Assembly: GCA_020249925.1 (NCBI GenBank)
Contig: JADCER010000003.1
Location: 186,001-250,000, forward strand
Length of the DNA: 64,000 nucleotides
Reading direction: 5' to 3'
Source of the DNA: Roseomonas sp.
GTDB taxonomy: Bacteria > Pseudomonadota > Alphaproteobacteria > Acetobacterales > Acetobacteraceae
A program made the position numbers and the translations under genes. This document shows positions 47,027-55,585 of this stretch, piece by piece; position 1 is the first letter of the stretch; the number at the start of each line of letters is the position of its first letter. The notes under the pieces are model-generated. The model was not told the DNA's origin and made no database searches. It saw only the letters and a program-made list of their open reading frames with translations.

Positions 47027-48433
47027 TTAATCAGCGATCCGCGGCACTTCATCCTCCTGGAAGCCGCCCTCCGGCGCGACATCCAATTGGATCGGCGTGC
47101 CGCTTGTCGGCGTGAAGCCATAAAGCTGTTCAGGCAGCCAGGTGACCAAGCCGGGGAAGGCATAGATCATCAGCATGCACATGATCACGATGTAGATGAA
47201 CGGCATGCAGCCCTTGAAGATGTCTTCCAGCCGCACATGCTTCGGCGCCACGCCCTTCAGGTAGAAGGCCGCCATGGCAACCGGCGGCGACAGGAAGGAG
47301 GTTTGCAGGTTCAGCGCCACCATCACGCCAAAGAACAGCGGATCAACGCCGAAATCATCCAAGAGCGGCAGGAAGATCGGCACGAAAATCACGATGATTT
47401 CCGTCCATTCCAAAGGCCAGCCCAGGATGAAGATCAGCAACTGCGCCAGGATCATGAAGGTGAAGGTATTGAGCGGCAGGGATTTGAAGAATTGCTCCAC
47501 CAGATCCTGCCCGCCGAGATAGCCAAAGACCGAGGAGAAAATCGCGCTCCCCACAAATAACCAGCACACCATGGCGGAGGTGCGCGCGGTCAGGAACACG
47601 CTTTCCTTGAGCTTGGCGAAGGAAAAGGATCGATAGACGATGGCGAGGATAATGGACCCGAGGCTGCCCATGGCGGCTGCTTCGGATGGTGTCGCGAGCC
47701 CCATCAGAATGGCGCCGAGCACCATGGCAATCAGCGCCGCAAGCGGGATGAAGGATGTCAGCAGCGAAATCGCGATTTGGCTGAAGGGGATATTCACTTC
47801 CTCGGGCGGCAGGCGGGGCGCCATTTGCGGCTTCACAAGGGCGATGCCCATGGCATAGAGGATGTATAAGCCCGCCAACATGACACCGGGGATAAAGGCC
47901 GCGGCATAAAGCTGCACCACCGAAACGCCTGCGGTCGCGCCAAACAGAATCAGCATGATCGAGGGCGGAATCAGGATGCCAAGGCAGCCGCCGGCGCAAA
48001 CAACCCCTGATGCCAGCCTGACATCATAGCCAGCGCGCAACATGGCCGGGAATGCGAGCAGGCCCATGAGTGTTACCACCGCGCCGACAATCCCTGTCGC
48101 GGTCGCAAACAGCGCACAGGTGGCAAGCGTTGCAACGGCGAGTGAGCCCGGAATGTTTCCGCTTGCCATCTGCAAGGATCGGAATAGCCGGTCCAGGATA
48201 TTCGCGCGTTCGATGATATAACCCATCAGCACGAAAAGCGGTACGCTGATCAGCACGTCATTCGACATGACCGCATAGGTGCGTTGTACCAGCAAATCGA
48301 AAATGCGTTCCTGCATGCCAAGATAGCCGAAGAACAACCCCATCGCCATCAGCGTGAAGGCGATCGGGAAGCCCAGCATGATGAAGAACAGGAACAGAAA
48401 GAGCTGCGTGAGCCCGAGCATACCGTCAGACAT
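47027..48433 (-). CDS. TRAP transporter large permease subunit (DctM type)
   Basis: Twelve-helix inner-membrane subunit of a sodium-coupled TRAP transporter, 468 residues. Typical blocks are FLFFIMLGFPIAFTLMAMGL, VPLFVLMGYIIERANI, GGCLGILIPPSIMLILFG and a C-terminal PPVAMAAFYLKGVAP. It starts 6 nt after dctQ. The C-terminal hydrophilic extension (about 30 residues) is slightly longer than usual. Confidence 0.92.
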   Translation of the reverse strand: MSDGMLGLTQLFLFLFFIMLGFPIAFTLMAMGLFFGYLGMQERIFDLLVQRTYAVMSNDVLISVPLFVLMGYIIERANILDRLFRSLQMASGNIPGSLAVATLATCALFATATGIVGAVVTLMGLLAFPAMLRAGYDVRLASGVVCAGGCLGILIPPSIMLILFGATAGVSVVQLYAAAFIPGVMLAGLYILYAMGIALVKPQMAPRLPPEEVNIPFSQIAISLLTSFIPLAALIAMVLGAILMGLATPSEAAAMGSLGSIILAIVYRSFSFAKLKESVFLTARTSAMVCWLFVGSAIFSSVFGYLGGQDLVEQFFKSLPLNTFTFMILAQLLIFILGWPLEWTEIIVIFVPIFLPLLDDFGVDPLFFGVMVALNLQTSFLSPPVAMAAFYLKGVAPKHVRLEDIFKGCMPFIYIVIMCMLMIYAFPGLVTWLPEQLYGFTPTSGTPIQLDVAPEGGFQEDEVPRIAD

Positions 48434-48439
48434 GGCGCG

Positions 48440-49075
48440 TCAGCCCTTCTTTGGCGTGTCTAAGGGGATTTGGCCGGAAGCAGCCATGCGGCGGGCCAAT
48501 TCCTCGGGGTCCTGTTCGGCGGCGGCTGCAAGGATTTGCTGGTCCAATTCTTCCACATCTGAAAGCCGCTTTGGCCAGGCGCCGGTGCGGATGCATTGGA
48601 TGCAGCGCACAACTTCCACAATCCCTTGCAGCAGCAACAGCACACCCACCACCGGTATCAGGAACTTGAAGGGCCAGATCACCGGGCCGGTTGGGCTGAA
48701 CATGGATCTTTCATTCTGCGCATAGGATTGCGCGAAGAAGGACCAGCCAGAGATCATGAAGGCGAAGATCGCGGGAAAGAAGAACAGGATGTAAAGGACA
48801 AGATCGAGCTTCGCCTGATTTTCAGGCTTGAAATTCCGATAAAGAAAATCGCCGCGCACATGCCCATTGCGTGACAGCGCATAGGCACCGGCCATCATGA
48901 ACAGCGTGCCATAAAGCATATAGGAAGTGTCATAGGCCCAGGTGGTCGGTGCGCGGAAGGCGTAGCGCATCACCACTTCATAAGTCACGACAAAGGTCAG
49001 TACCAGGATGCTCCAGGCGAAGGTCTGGCCAACCAGGGTGCTGAAGCGATCAATGCCTAGAAGCAGTCGCTGCAT
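48440..49075 (-). CDS. TRAP transporter small permease subunit (DctQ type)
   Basis: A 211-residue protein with four membrane helices. The DctQ block VTYEVVMRYAFRAPTTWAYD is clear. A charged C-terminal tail of about 60 residues (DVEELDQQILAAAAEQDPEE) extends beyond the last helix. It lies between the attenuator-like terminator and dctM. Confidence 0.9.
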   Translation of the reverse strand: MQRLLLGIDRFSTLVGQTFAWSILVLTFVVTYEVVMRYAFRAPTTWAYDTSYMLYGTLFMMAGAYALSRNGHVRGDFLYRNFKPENQAKLDLVLYILFFFPAIFAFMISGWSFFAQSYAQNERSMFSPTGPVIWPFKFLIPVVGVLLLLQGIVEVVRCIQCIRTGAWPKRLSDVEELDQQILAAAAEQDPEELARRMAASGQIPLDTPKKG

Positions 49076-49115
49076 GATATGGGCTTTCGATCATGGCCCC
49101 GGGGATTGGGGCATC

Positions 49116-49144
49116 AAAAAGGGTGCGGGCCGAAACCCGCACCC
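49116..49144 (-). terminator. Rho-independent terminator between the TRAP binding-protein gene and the permease genes
   Basis: Read on the minus strand, a 9-bp stem GGGTGCGGG/CCCGCACCC (49144-49136 with 49129-49121) with a 6-nt loop is followed by TTTTT (49120-49116). It sits 12 nt after the binding-protein stop and 40 nt before dctQ. It would let most transcripts stop after the binding-protein gene while some read through. Confidence 0.8.
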
Positions 49145-49156
49145 CGTTACTGCAAA

Positions 49157-50299
49157 TCAGCGCGCGCCGAAGAAGTGATTATAGGAAATCACCGGGCTTG
49201 CTTCATAGCGCAAGAAGAAGCTGCCAACGCGGCGGCACCAGTCACGCTGGCTGTCGCAGACCTTCTTGAAGAAGGGCCCCGCGGCGGGGGAGGAGGCATC
49301 GCCTTCATACTTCTGAACCACGCGGTTCCAGGCGGCGAGCTGCGCGTCAAGCACCGGGCGCGGCGTCTGGCGTACCTGCACGCCCTGCTGCTGCGCCATG
49401 GCAATCAGATCGCGCGAATAGCGATCCTGCAGCTTCCAGGACATATCGGCAGAGGCGCTTTCAGAAGCGAATTTGATGATCGCCTGATGCTCGGCCGGAA
49501 GTGCCGCGAACTTCGCCTTGTTGAACAGCACTTCGAAGCTTTCCGTGCGCTGATGGAAGGACTGGATCATGTAGTTCTTCGCCACATCCGGGAAGCCGAG
49601 CACGCGGTCAGAGGACGGGTTGTTGAATTCCGCCCCGTCAATCACGCCGCGTTCCAAGGCGGGCACGATTTCCCCACCTGGCAGTGAGACCACCGCCGCG
49701 CCAAGTTCGGCGAAAAGGTCAGCCGCCAGACCCACGGTGCGGTATTTCAGGCCACGGATCTGTTCCGGACGCTCGATCGCATTCTTGAACCAGCCAAGCG
49801 GCTGGGTCGGCATTGGGCCGGTCATGAAGGAAACCACATTGACCCTGACAAGGTCATTCAGCAACTCATTATAGAGCGCTTCGCCGCCGCCATAATGATA
49901 CCAGCCGAGCAGCTGGTTGGCATCGCCGAACCAGGGGGGCGAGGTGCCGAACAGCGAAAACGCCTTGTTCTTGCCGAACCAATAGGCCGGCACGCCATGG
50001 CCGCCATCAAGCGTGCCCGCGCTGACCGCATCCAGCAACTGGAAGGCGCCAACCACGGCGCCGGCGGCGAGCAATTCAAGACGCAAGCGCCCGCCCGCCA
50101 TGTCATTCACGCGGCGCACGAAATCGCCCGCAAATTCATGGAAGATGTCGCGCTGCGGCCAGGTGGACTGGAAGCGCAGCGTCGTGGTCTGCGCCCGGCT
50201 GACATTGGGGGTGACGAGTACGGCAAGGCCCGCGCCCGTGGCGGCAGCCGCCTTCAAAAAGCCGCGCCGCGCGGGCGCAGAGGTGTTGGAACCGGTCAT
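49157..50299 (-). CDS. TRAP transporter substrate-binding protein, TakP-like (DctP family)
   Basis: Periplasmic receptor of the TRAP transporter, 380 residues. A twin-arginine-type signal is visible (ARRGFLKAAAATGAGLAVL). The block GLKYRTVGLAADLFAELGAAVVSLPGGEIVPALERGVIDGAEFNNP contains the conserved carboxylate-binding Arg and resembles the TakP branch, whose members bind 2-oxo acids. ATG 50299 was chosen because GGGAGAAG (50303-50310 on the minus strand) precedes it; the longer form to 50350 buries the signal. First gene of the TRAP operon. Confidence 0.88.
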   Translation of the reverse strand: MTGSNTSAPARRGFLKAAAATGAGLAVLVTPNVSRAQTTTLRFQSTWPQRDIFHEFAGDFVRRVNDMAGGRLRLELLAAGAVVGAFQLLDAVSAGTLDGGHGVPAYWFGKNKAFSLFGTSPPWFGDANQLLGWYHYGGGEALYNELLNDLVRVNVVSFMTGPMPTQPLGWFKNAIERPEQIRGLKYRTVGLAADLFAELGAAVVSLPGGEIVPALERGVIDGAEFNNPSSDRVLGFPDVAKNYMIQSFHQRTESFEVLFNKAKFAALPAEHQAIIKFASESASADMSWKLQDRYSRDLIAMAQQQGVQVRQTPRPVLDAQLAAWNRVVQKYEGDASSPAAGPFFKKVCDSQRDWCRRVGSFFLRYEASPVISYNHFFGAR

Positions 50300-50416
50300 T
50301 TGCTTCTCCCTTGGTGGTGCCCCCCGGCAGGCTGGGGCGGACCGTGACACGGGCGAGACATATGGATGACCGGCGGATGACGCAACATCTTTTTACATTT
50401 CGAGAGGGCTGCCAGG

Positions 50417-51223
50417 CTATTTCGTCACAAAGGCCTTTTCCACCACATAGCTGCCGGGCGCGTTGTTTGACCCCTCCACAAAGCCGCGGGCTTCCAGCAT
50501 GGCCTTGCAGTCCCGGTTCATCGCCTCAGACCCGCAGAGCATCACCCGGTCATGGGCCGGGTCCAGCGCCGGCAGAGCCAGATCAGCGAAAATCCGCCCC
50601 GAATCGATCAAATCCGTGATGCGCCCCTGGGTCGGGAAGGGCTCGCGCGTCACGGAGGGGTAGTAGCGGAGCTTGCCGGCGATGATCTCGCCGAGGAACT
50701 CATGCTGCGCCAGATCGCGTTCGAACATCTCCCGATAGGCCAATTCCGCCACCTGGCGGACGGTATGGGCCACCACCACCGTGCCATAGCGTTCATAGAC
50801 ATCGGGCTCGCGCGTCAGGCTCAGGAAAGGGGCAAGGCCGGTGCCGGTCGCCAGCATCCAAAGGCTGCGGCCTGGCAGCAGGTTATCGGTCACCAGCGTG
50901 CCGGTCGGTTTGCGGCCAATCAGCACCGTATCGCCCGGCTTGATGTGTTGCAGGCGCGATGTGAGCGGCCCGTTCTGCACCTTGATGGACAGGAATTCCA
51001 ATGCCTCATCCCAGGTGGGGCTGGCCATGGAATAGGCGCGGACCAGCGGCTTGCCTTCCACCATCAGCCCGATCATGGCGAATTCGCCGGCGCGGAAGCG
51101 AAACGCCGTGTCGCGCGTGCAGCGGAAGGAAAACAGCCGGTCCGTCCAATGATGCACATGCGTCACACGCTCCCCGAAATAGGCGGCGGGGATGGCGGGG
51201 GCGGGGGAAGGGGCCGTATTCAT
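50417..51223 (-). CDS. fpr: Ferredoxin/flavodoxin--NADP reductase
   Basis: FAD enzyme that exchanges electrons between NADPH and ferredoxin or flavodoxin; 268 residues, bacterial subclass. The FAD site RAYSMAS and the pyridine-nucleotide site ATGTGLAPFLS are intact, as is the MLCGSEAMNRD block. The C-terminus ends in YVVEKAFVTK, the short-tailed subclass. ATG 51223 was chosen (MNTAPSP). It is divergent from an acetyltransferase gene across 84 bp. Confidence 0.92.
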   Translation of the reverse strand: MNTAPSPAPAIPAAYFGERVTHVHHWTDRLFSFRCTRDTAFRFRAGEFAMIGLMVEGKPLVRAYSMASPTWDEALEFLSIKVQNGPLTSRLQHIKPGDTVLIGRKPTGTLVTDNLLPGRSLWMLATGTGLAPFLSLTREPDVYERYGTVVVAHTVRQVAELAYREMFERDLAQHEFLGEIIAGKLRYYPSVTREPFPTQGRITDLIDSGRIFADLALPALDPAHDRVMLCGSEAMNRDCKAMLEARGFVEGSNNAPGSYVVEKAFVTK

Positions 51224-51307
51224 GCTGCTGTTTTGCGGCGGCGCGGCGCGGCGCGCAACCGGCAATCATGGCTTGCATCCCGCGCGCCGGACGTTTCTTG
51301 TGGGGCG

Positions 51308-52036
51308 ATGGAAAACCTGCCCGAAGGCGTCCCCTGGGACCCTGCCACCAATCCCCCGCTTGGCCCGCTGGTGGATGCCACGCCGCGGCCCTTGCCCGCG
51401 CGCATTCCACATAAGGGCCAATCGGTTGATCTGGAGCCGCTCCATCTCCGCCATGCCGAGGATTTGTGGCGCGCGGCGGAACGCGACACGGGCGGCGAGG
51501 GCTGGGCCTATATGGGCTATGGGCCGTTTCGCGATGCGGCCGCCATGCGCGCCCATGTCGCAGGTTTCGCCGTGACACATGACCCAATCGCCTGGGCCAT
51601 CCGCCCGCATCGCACCGGCACGGCGGATGGCTGGCTGACGCTGATGCAAATCGCCCCCGCCCATGCGGATATCGAGATTGGCAATATCTGGTTCTCACCG
51701 CGCATGCAGCGCACGCGTGCGGCGACGGAAGCGATGTTCCTGCTGATGCGCCATGCCATGGATGATCTCGGCTATCGGCGGCTGGTGTGGAAATGCAATG
51801 CGCTCAATCTGCCATCGCGTCGGGCGGCGGCACGGCTTGGCTTTACCTATGAAGGCACGCATCGCGCGCATCTGGTGGTGAAGGGCAGGCGGCGCGATAC
51901 GGCGTGGTTTTCCATTATCGCTGAGGAATGGCCGACACGCCGCGATGCTATCGCCGCCTGGCTGGATGCGGCCAATTTCGGCCCGGATGGCCGCCCGCGC
52001 CAGTCGCTCGCCAGTGTTCGCGGGGATGAAATCTGA
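51308..52036 (+). CDS. GNAT family N-acetyltransferase (RimJ/RimL type)
   Basis: A 242-residue acetyltransferase. The GNAT core IEIGNIWFSPRMQRTRAATEAMFLLMRHAMDDLGYRRLVWKCNALNLPSR with the acetyl-CoA-binding region and the N-x-x-S block is typical of the RimJ/RimL branch that acetylates N-terminal amines or small molecules. An N-terminal proline-rich extension of about 50 residues precedes the domain. ATG 51308 is the only family-consistent start; the frame is open far upstream only because it runs antisense to fpr. Confidence 0.85.
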   Translation: MENLPEGVPWDPATNPPLGPLVDATPRPLPARIPHKGQSVDLEPLHLRHAEDLWRAAERDTGGEGWAYMGYGPFRDAAAMRAHVAGFAVTHDPIAWAIRPHRTGTADGWLTLMQIAPAHADIEIGNIWFSPRMQRTRAATEAMFLLMRHAMDDLGYRRLVWKCNALNLPSRRAAARLGFTYEGTHRAHLVVKGRRRDTAWFSIIAEEWPTRRDAIAAWLDAANFGPDGRPRQSLASVRGDEI

Positions 52037-52116
52037 ACGGCTCGGGCTGGCCGAAAAATGACTCGACTTTCATGACCTCGGTGTTAGTCTTTGCTATGAG
52101 TATCGGAGGGCTGACC

Positions 52117-52275
52117 ATGAATATCTCCCCAAGCCTTGGCGAGATTGGGTGCTGGGCGTTGATTTTCGCCGGTATCGCCTATTTCGTCGGTAAGCGCTTT
52201 GGTGAGCCAACGGCGGTGGTGGCGGCGGGTCTTGCTGCCCTGACCGTGAAGGCGGCCTTGCTCGACCTTACCTGA
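52117..52275 (+). CDS. Small membrane protein, 52 residues
   Basis: Unrecognised small protein with two hydrophobic segments (GCWALIFAGIAYFVG and PTAVVAAGLAALTVKAALL) separated by a short basic loop (KRFGE). ATG 52117 is preceded by GGAGGG at 52105-52110; an upstream ATG at 52072 has no such site. It has its own spacing from the acetyltransferase gene (80 nt) and a strong terminator 60 nt downstream, so it looks like an independent unit. Confidence 0.65.
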   Translation: MNISPSLGEIGCWALIFAGIAYFVGKRFGEPTAVVAAGLAALTVKAALLDLT

Positions 52276-52335
52276 TCAATAAGGCGCCGGACCCGTTTCA
52301 TCAGGGCCAGGTTGCCGTTTTCAAGCCTGATGTGT

Positions 52336-52370
52336 CGGGACCGGCCTGCCCCCGTGTCCCGCTTTTTTTT
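52336..52370 (+). terminator. Rho-independent terminator after the small membrane protein gene
   Basis: Stem CGGGAC-CGG (52336-52344) with CCG-T-GTCCCG (52352-52361, one bulged T), followed within one base by eight T (52363-52370). Confidence 0.85.
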
Positions 52371-52434
52371 CGCCCTTGCCTGACCCGCCCGGCTGGCGCA
52401 GTTTCCGCGCCATCATTGGCAGCGGGAGCGTTTC

Positions 52435-53622
52435 ATGACCGAAGACAGCGTTGGCGCCTTCATTCCAGGTGAGCGCACCAGGCGCGCCGGCGCCGCTTCC
52501 GGCCCGCTCTCGGGGCTGAGCTTCGCCGCCAAGGATTTGTTCGATGTGGCCGGCACCGTCACCGGCTATGGCAATCCCGATTGGGCGGCGACGCATGCGC
52601 CGGCGACGCGCGATGCGCTGGTGATCACGCAGCTTTTGCAGGCGGGTGCGTCACTGGTTGGCAAGACCAAGACGGTTGAATTGGCCTATGGCCTGACGGG
52701 CGAAAATATCTGGCAGGGCACGCCGAAAAACCCCGCCGCGCCGGATCGCTTTCCCGGCGGGTCTTCCTGCGGATCGGCTGCCGCGGCGGCGGCGGGCCTC
52801 GTGGATTTCGCCATGGGGTCGGATACGGGCGGTTCGGTGCGCATTCCCGCTTCCTATTGTGGTGTTTTCGGCATTCGGCCGAGCTGGGGCGCGATCAGCC
52901 TGGCGGGCGCCTGCGCGTTGGGGCCGGATTACGACACGGCGGGCTGGTTTGCGCGAAGTGCCGCCATGCTGCGGCGCGTCGGCGATGTGCTGTTGCCACC
53001 GGGCGATGCGGGCGCGGTTGGGCCGCTGATTTCTGTGGCCGAAGCCTGGGCCAATGCGGAACCCGCAACCGTGGCTGCGCTGACGCCGGCGTTGAAGGCA
53101 GCCGAAGCGCTGTTCGGCCCGGCGCTGGCGACCCATGTCGCGCCCGAGGGGCTTGATGCCTTTTATGAACATTTCCGTTGCGCCCAGGCCGAACAGGCTT
53201 GGACCGCGCTCGGTCCCTGGATCGCCGCGACCAATCCGAAATTCGGCCCCGGCGTGAAGGAGCGTTTTGACGCTGCCGCCGCCATGGACCCGGCGAAATC
53301 CGCCGCCGGCCGTGCCTTCCGTCGTGTGGCGCAGGCGCGCTTCCATGCGCTGCTGAGCGGGGGTGCGGTGATGATCTACCCGACCTCTCCGGCGCCGGCG
53401 CCGCTTTTGGCTTCATCACTCGCCGAACAAAACAAGGTGCGTGAACGCACCATGGGTGTGACGGCCATTGCCGGCTTCTGCGGCCTACCGGAGGTGAGCA
53501 TCCCCGCCGGCAAGGTGGATGGCGCGCCGGTGGGGCTTTCCCTGGTGGGCGCACCGGGGCGTGACCGCGCCGTGTTGGCAACGGCGGAAGCGCTCGCGGC
53601 TTCGCTCGGCATTGGGGGCTGA
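52435..53622 (+). CDS. Amidase signature family enzyme
   Basis: A 395-residue amidase with the Ser-cisSer-Lys triad visible: Lys in FAAKDLFD, the cis-Ser in GGSSCGSAAA, and the nucleophile Ser in DTGGSVRIPAS. It lacks the extra domains of GatA, and no gatB or gatC is adjacent, so it is a small-molecule amidase of unknown substrate. It is followed 4 nt later by an acetyltransferase gene, so the two are probably co-transcribed. Confidence 0.88.
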   Translation: MTEDSVGAFIPGERTRRAGAASGPLSGLSFAAKDLFDVAGTVTGYGNPDWAATHAPATRDALVITQLLQAGASLVGKTKTVELAYGLTGENIWQGTPKNPAAPDRFPGGSSCGSAAAAAAGLVDFAMGSDTGGSVRIPASYCGVFGIRPSWGAISLAGACALGPDYDTAGWFARSAAMLRRVGDVLLPPGDAGAVGPLISVAEAWANAEPATVAALTPALKAAEALFGPALATHVAPEGLDAFYEHFRCAQAEQAWTALGPWIAATNPKFGPGVKERFDAAAAMDPAKSAAGRAFRRVAQARFHALLSGGAVMIYPTSPAPAPLLASSLAEQNKVRERTMGVTAIAGFCGLPEVSIPAGKVDGAPVGLSLVGAPGRDRAVLATAEALAASLGIGG

Positions 53623-53625
53623 ACC

Positions 53626-54153
53626 ATGCGGATTCGCGAAGCCACCCCGGCTGACTTGCCCGCCATCACCGAGATCTACGCCCATCACGTGCTGCATGGC
53701 GCCGGCACTTTTGAGGAAGTGCCCCCGGATGAGGCCGATATGGCGGGGCGTATGAAAAAAGTGCTCGCCGGGCGCGGCAATGTCTGGCTGGTCGCGGAAG
53801 GGGAGGCGGGAGAGATCCTGGCCTATGCCTATTACAGCGCCTTCCGTGAGCGTTCAGCCTATCGCTACACGGTCGAGAATTCGATCTATGTGCGTGATGA
53901 TGTGCGCGGCCAGGGGGTGGGCAAGGCGCTGGTCGCGGAATTGATCGCGCGTGCGGAAGCGGCGGGTTTTCGGCAAATGCTGGCGATTATTGGCGATTCT
54001 GAAAATGTGGGGTCAATCGGGCTGCATGTCTCACTCGGCTTCCGGCATATCGGCACCATGCGCGCCGTTGGCATGAAATTCGGCCGCTGGGTGGATGTGG
54101 TGACGATGCAGCTGAGCCTGGGTGAGGGTGATAGGACGATGCCGGCGGATTGA
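53626..54153 (+). CDS. GNAT acetyltransferase, phosphinothricin/methionine sulfone acetyltransferase type
   Basis: A 175-residue acetyltransferase of the PAT/MnaT (YncA) branch. The blocks IREATPADLPAITEIYAHHV and YRYTVENSIYVRDDVRGQGVGKALV, the acetyl-CoA pocket (RGQGVG), and DSENVGSIGLHVSLGF are diagnostic. Family members N-acetylate amino-acid analogues such as phosphinothricin or methionine sulfoximine; the natural substrate is unknown. It is coupled to the amidase gene. Confidence 0.88.
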   Translation: MRIREATPADLPAITEIYAHHVLHGAGTFEEVPPDEADMAGRMKKVLAGRGNVWLVAEGEAGEILAYAYYSAFRERSAYRYTVENSIYVRDDVRGQGVGKALVAELIARAEAAGFRQMLAIIGDSENVGSIGLHVSLGFRHIGTMRAVGMKFGRWVDVVTMQLSLGEGDRTMPAD

Positions 54154-54264
54154 GGATTGGCTTTTCGCTTCGACGCCAATCTGACCCGTGCGCAAAGGCC
54201 TATCGTTCCCTATCGCGATTGATCGAATCAAGGTCTGGTTCGGTAGTTTCGCCACGCTCTCTCG
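54154..54264. other. Left junction of the repeat-flanked insert, no gene seen
   Basis: First part of a 311-bp stretch without an intact gene, running from the acetyltransferase stop to the RarD-like gene (54154-54464). No promoter, hairpin with a T-tract or open frame with family resemblance was recognised here. The remainder of the stretch holds repeat copy A and its coding remnant, listed separately. Confidence 0.5.
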
Positions 54265-54399
54265 CTAATTCGCCAGGCGGAAGCGCGCGCTGCTGGCTGC
54301 ATCATTGCGCAGCGTTTGGCGGATTGCCTCGGCCGCCTCAGCGCTTTGCGGCAGGGCGGCGATGGCGGTGTACCAGGGCAGCGTGCCGCGCACCCGGCC
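54265..54399 (-). pseudogene. Truncated C-terminal copy of the CxCC-type protein gene at 57950-58303
   Basis: In the same frame as the intact gene it reads GRVRGTLPWYTAIAALP...SSARFRLAN and stop, about 45 codons, with no start codon: the frame runs back to a stop at 54496-54498 without ATG or GTG. Only the last 43 codons resemble the intact copy; homology ends abruptly at 54399. It is a gene fragment left at the left edge of the insert. Confidence 0.65.
54271..54399. repeat. Direct repeat copy A (129 bp) flanking the exporter/MocR insert
   Basis: Aligns without gaps to 57962-58090 with about 11 mismatches (roughly 91% identity by eye). Both copies are in the same orientation and end at the same codon of the encoded C-terminus (GRVRG). 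Beyond the ends the sequences diverge completely. Confidence 0.85.
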
Positions 54400-54464
54400 A
54401 AACGTGCTCCAGGGCGGTAGCCAGACGCCGGCGGCTTCGCGTTCCGATGGGTTGGCGTGGGTAA

Positions 54465-55349
54465 TCAGGTCTTGGTCGTGACGGCGGGGACGGCATTAGC
54501 CTTGCGCCGCAGCGCTTGCAGCCGCAACGCCACGGCCAAACCGATCAGGCCAAAGGCCACCATGCGTACTTCAGTGATCTTTTCGCCAAAGTACAGCAGC
54601 GCCAAAGCAAGGCTTAGGAAGGGCGAAATGTATTGCAGGTAGCCGACTTCGATCATTCGGGTGAATTTGACACCAACGCCAAAGAGGTAAAGCGGCATGA
54701 AGCTGACCGGTCCGATAAGAAGGAGAAGCACCAAAGTGCGCAGATCGAAACCCGCAATTTCTCCCCGGTGGAGGTACAGCACCACGATGGCAACCGGCAA
54801 CAAGGTGAGCGTTTCTACAAGCAAGACCGTTGAAGCCGGCCCGCTGATCACCTTCTTCAGGGCAAAGTAAACTGATGTCGTCAGCATCACCAGAATGCCG
54901 AGGATAGGCAGATCAGACATGGATAACGCATAGACCGCAATGCCGAGCAGGACGAAGGCAAAGGATAGGAAATCCAATTTCGACGCTTTTTCTGAGAAGA
55001 ACCAATAGCCCAGCATCATGGATAATGCGGGGGCTGAGAAGGTGCCCAAACTGAATTCCGTTACTTTGCCCAGGGTCACCGCATAGACAAAACAGAGCCA
55101 GTTCAGGCCGATCACGGCGCCCGCCAGACCGGCTAGCGCGTAATCCTTGCGTGCGAGACGCAGGCTGCCTTGCCCGTTGAGTGCCACGACGGCATAGACA
55201 AAGAGCGTGGTGACAATACGAAATGCCACGACAGTGATTTCGGCCACGCCGGGCAGCAGGCTCCAATAAAGAGACATGGAACCCCAGATCGCAAAGGCAC
55301 AGGCAACGTAGTATTTCTGCAAGGTCATCGGTCTTGCCCTGTTTGTCAT
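54465..55349 (-). CDS. RarD-like EamA/DMT transporter
   Basis: A 294-residue protein with ten hydrophobic helices. The N-terminal ACAFAIWGSMSLYWSLLPGVAEITVVAFRI and WLCFVYAVTLGKVTEFSLGTF resemble the RarD branch of EamA exporters. Base composition is visibly lower in GC than the flanking genes. It lies inside the repeat-bracketed insert, on the same strand as the LysE gene and opposite the MocR regulator. Possible starts are ATG 55349 or the one seven codons in (MTLQKYY). The substrate is unknown, probably an amino acid or related amine (inference from neighbours). Confidence 0.85.
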   Translation of the reverse strand: MTNRARPMTLQKYYVACAFAIWGSMSLYWSLLPGVAEITVVAFRIVTTLFVYAVVALNGQGSLRLARKDYALAGLAGAVIGLNWLCFVYAVTLGKVTEFSLGTFSAPALSMMLGYWFFSEKASKLDFLSFAFVLLGIAVYALSMSDLPILGILVMLTTSVYFALKKVISGPASTVLLVETLTLLPVAIVVLYLHRGEIAGFDLRTLVLLLLIGPVSFMPLYLFGVGVKFTRMIEVGYLQYISPFLSLALALLYFGEKITEVRMVAFGLIGLAVALRLQALRRKANAVPAVTTKT

Positions 55350-55585
55350 ACGTTATGCTATCGGTTGCGCAGCCGATGCCAAGGCCAGACTGCTGGCAAT
55401 AATCTTTTTCAACAAGCCAAAGCATGGCCCGGCGTGAAACAGACGCCGCGGCGCGGTACCGAGGGCCTGCGTTATGGGTGGGGCGGGTCAGGTCGCATCC
55501 GTTTTGAAATGGGCAAACCGCAATGCGGGCCTCTGCCATGGGGCAAGGTGGCACGGGCGCAGTACAGTTCCGTGCATAATACTGC

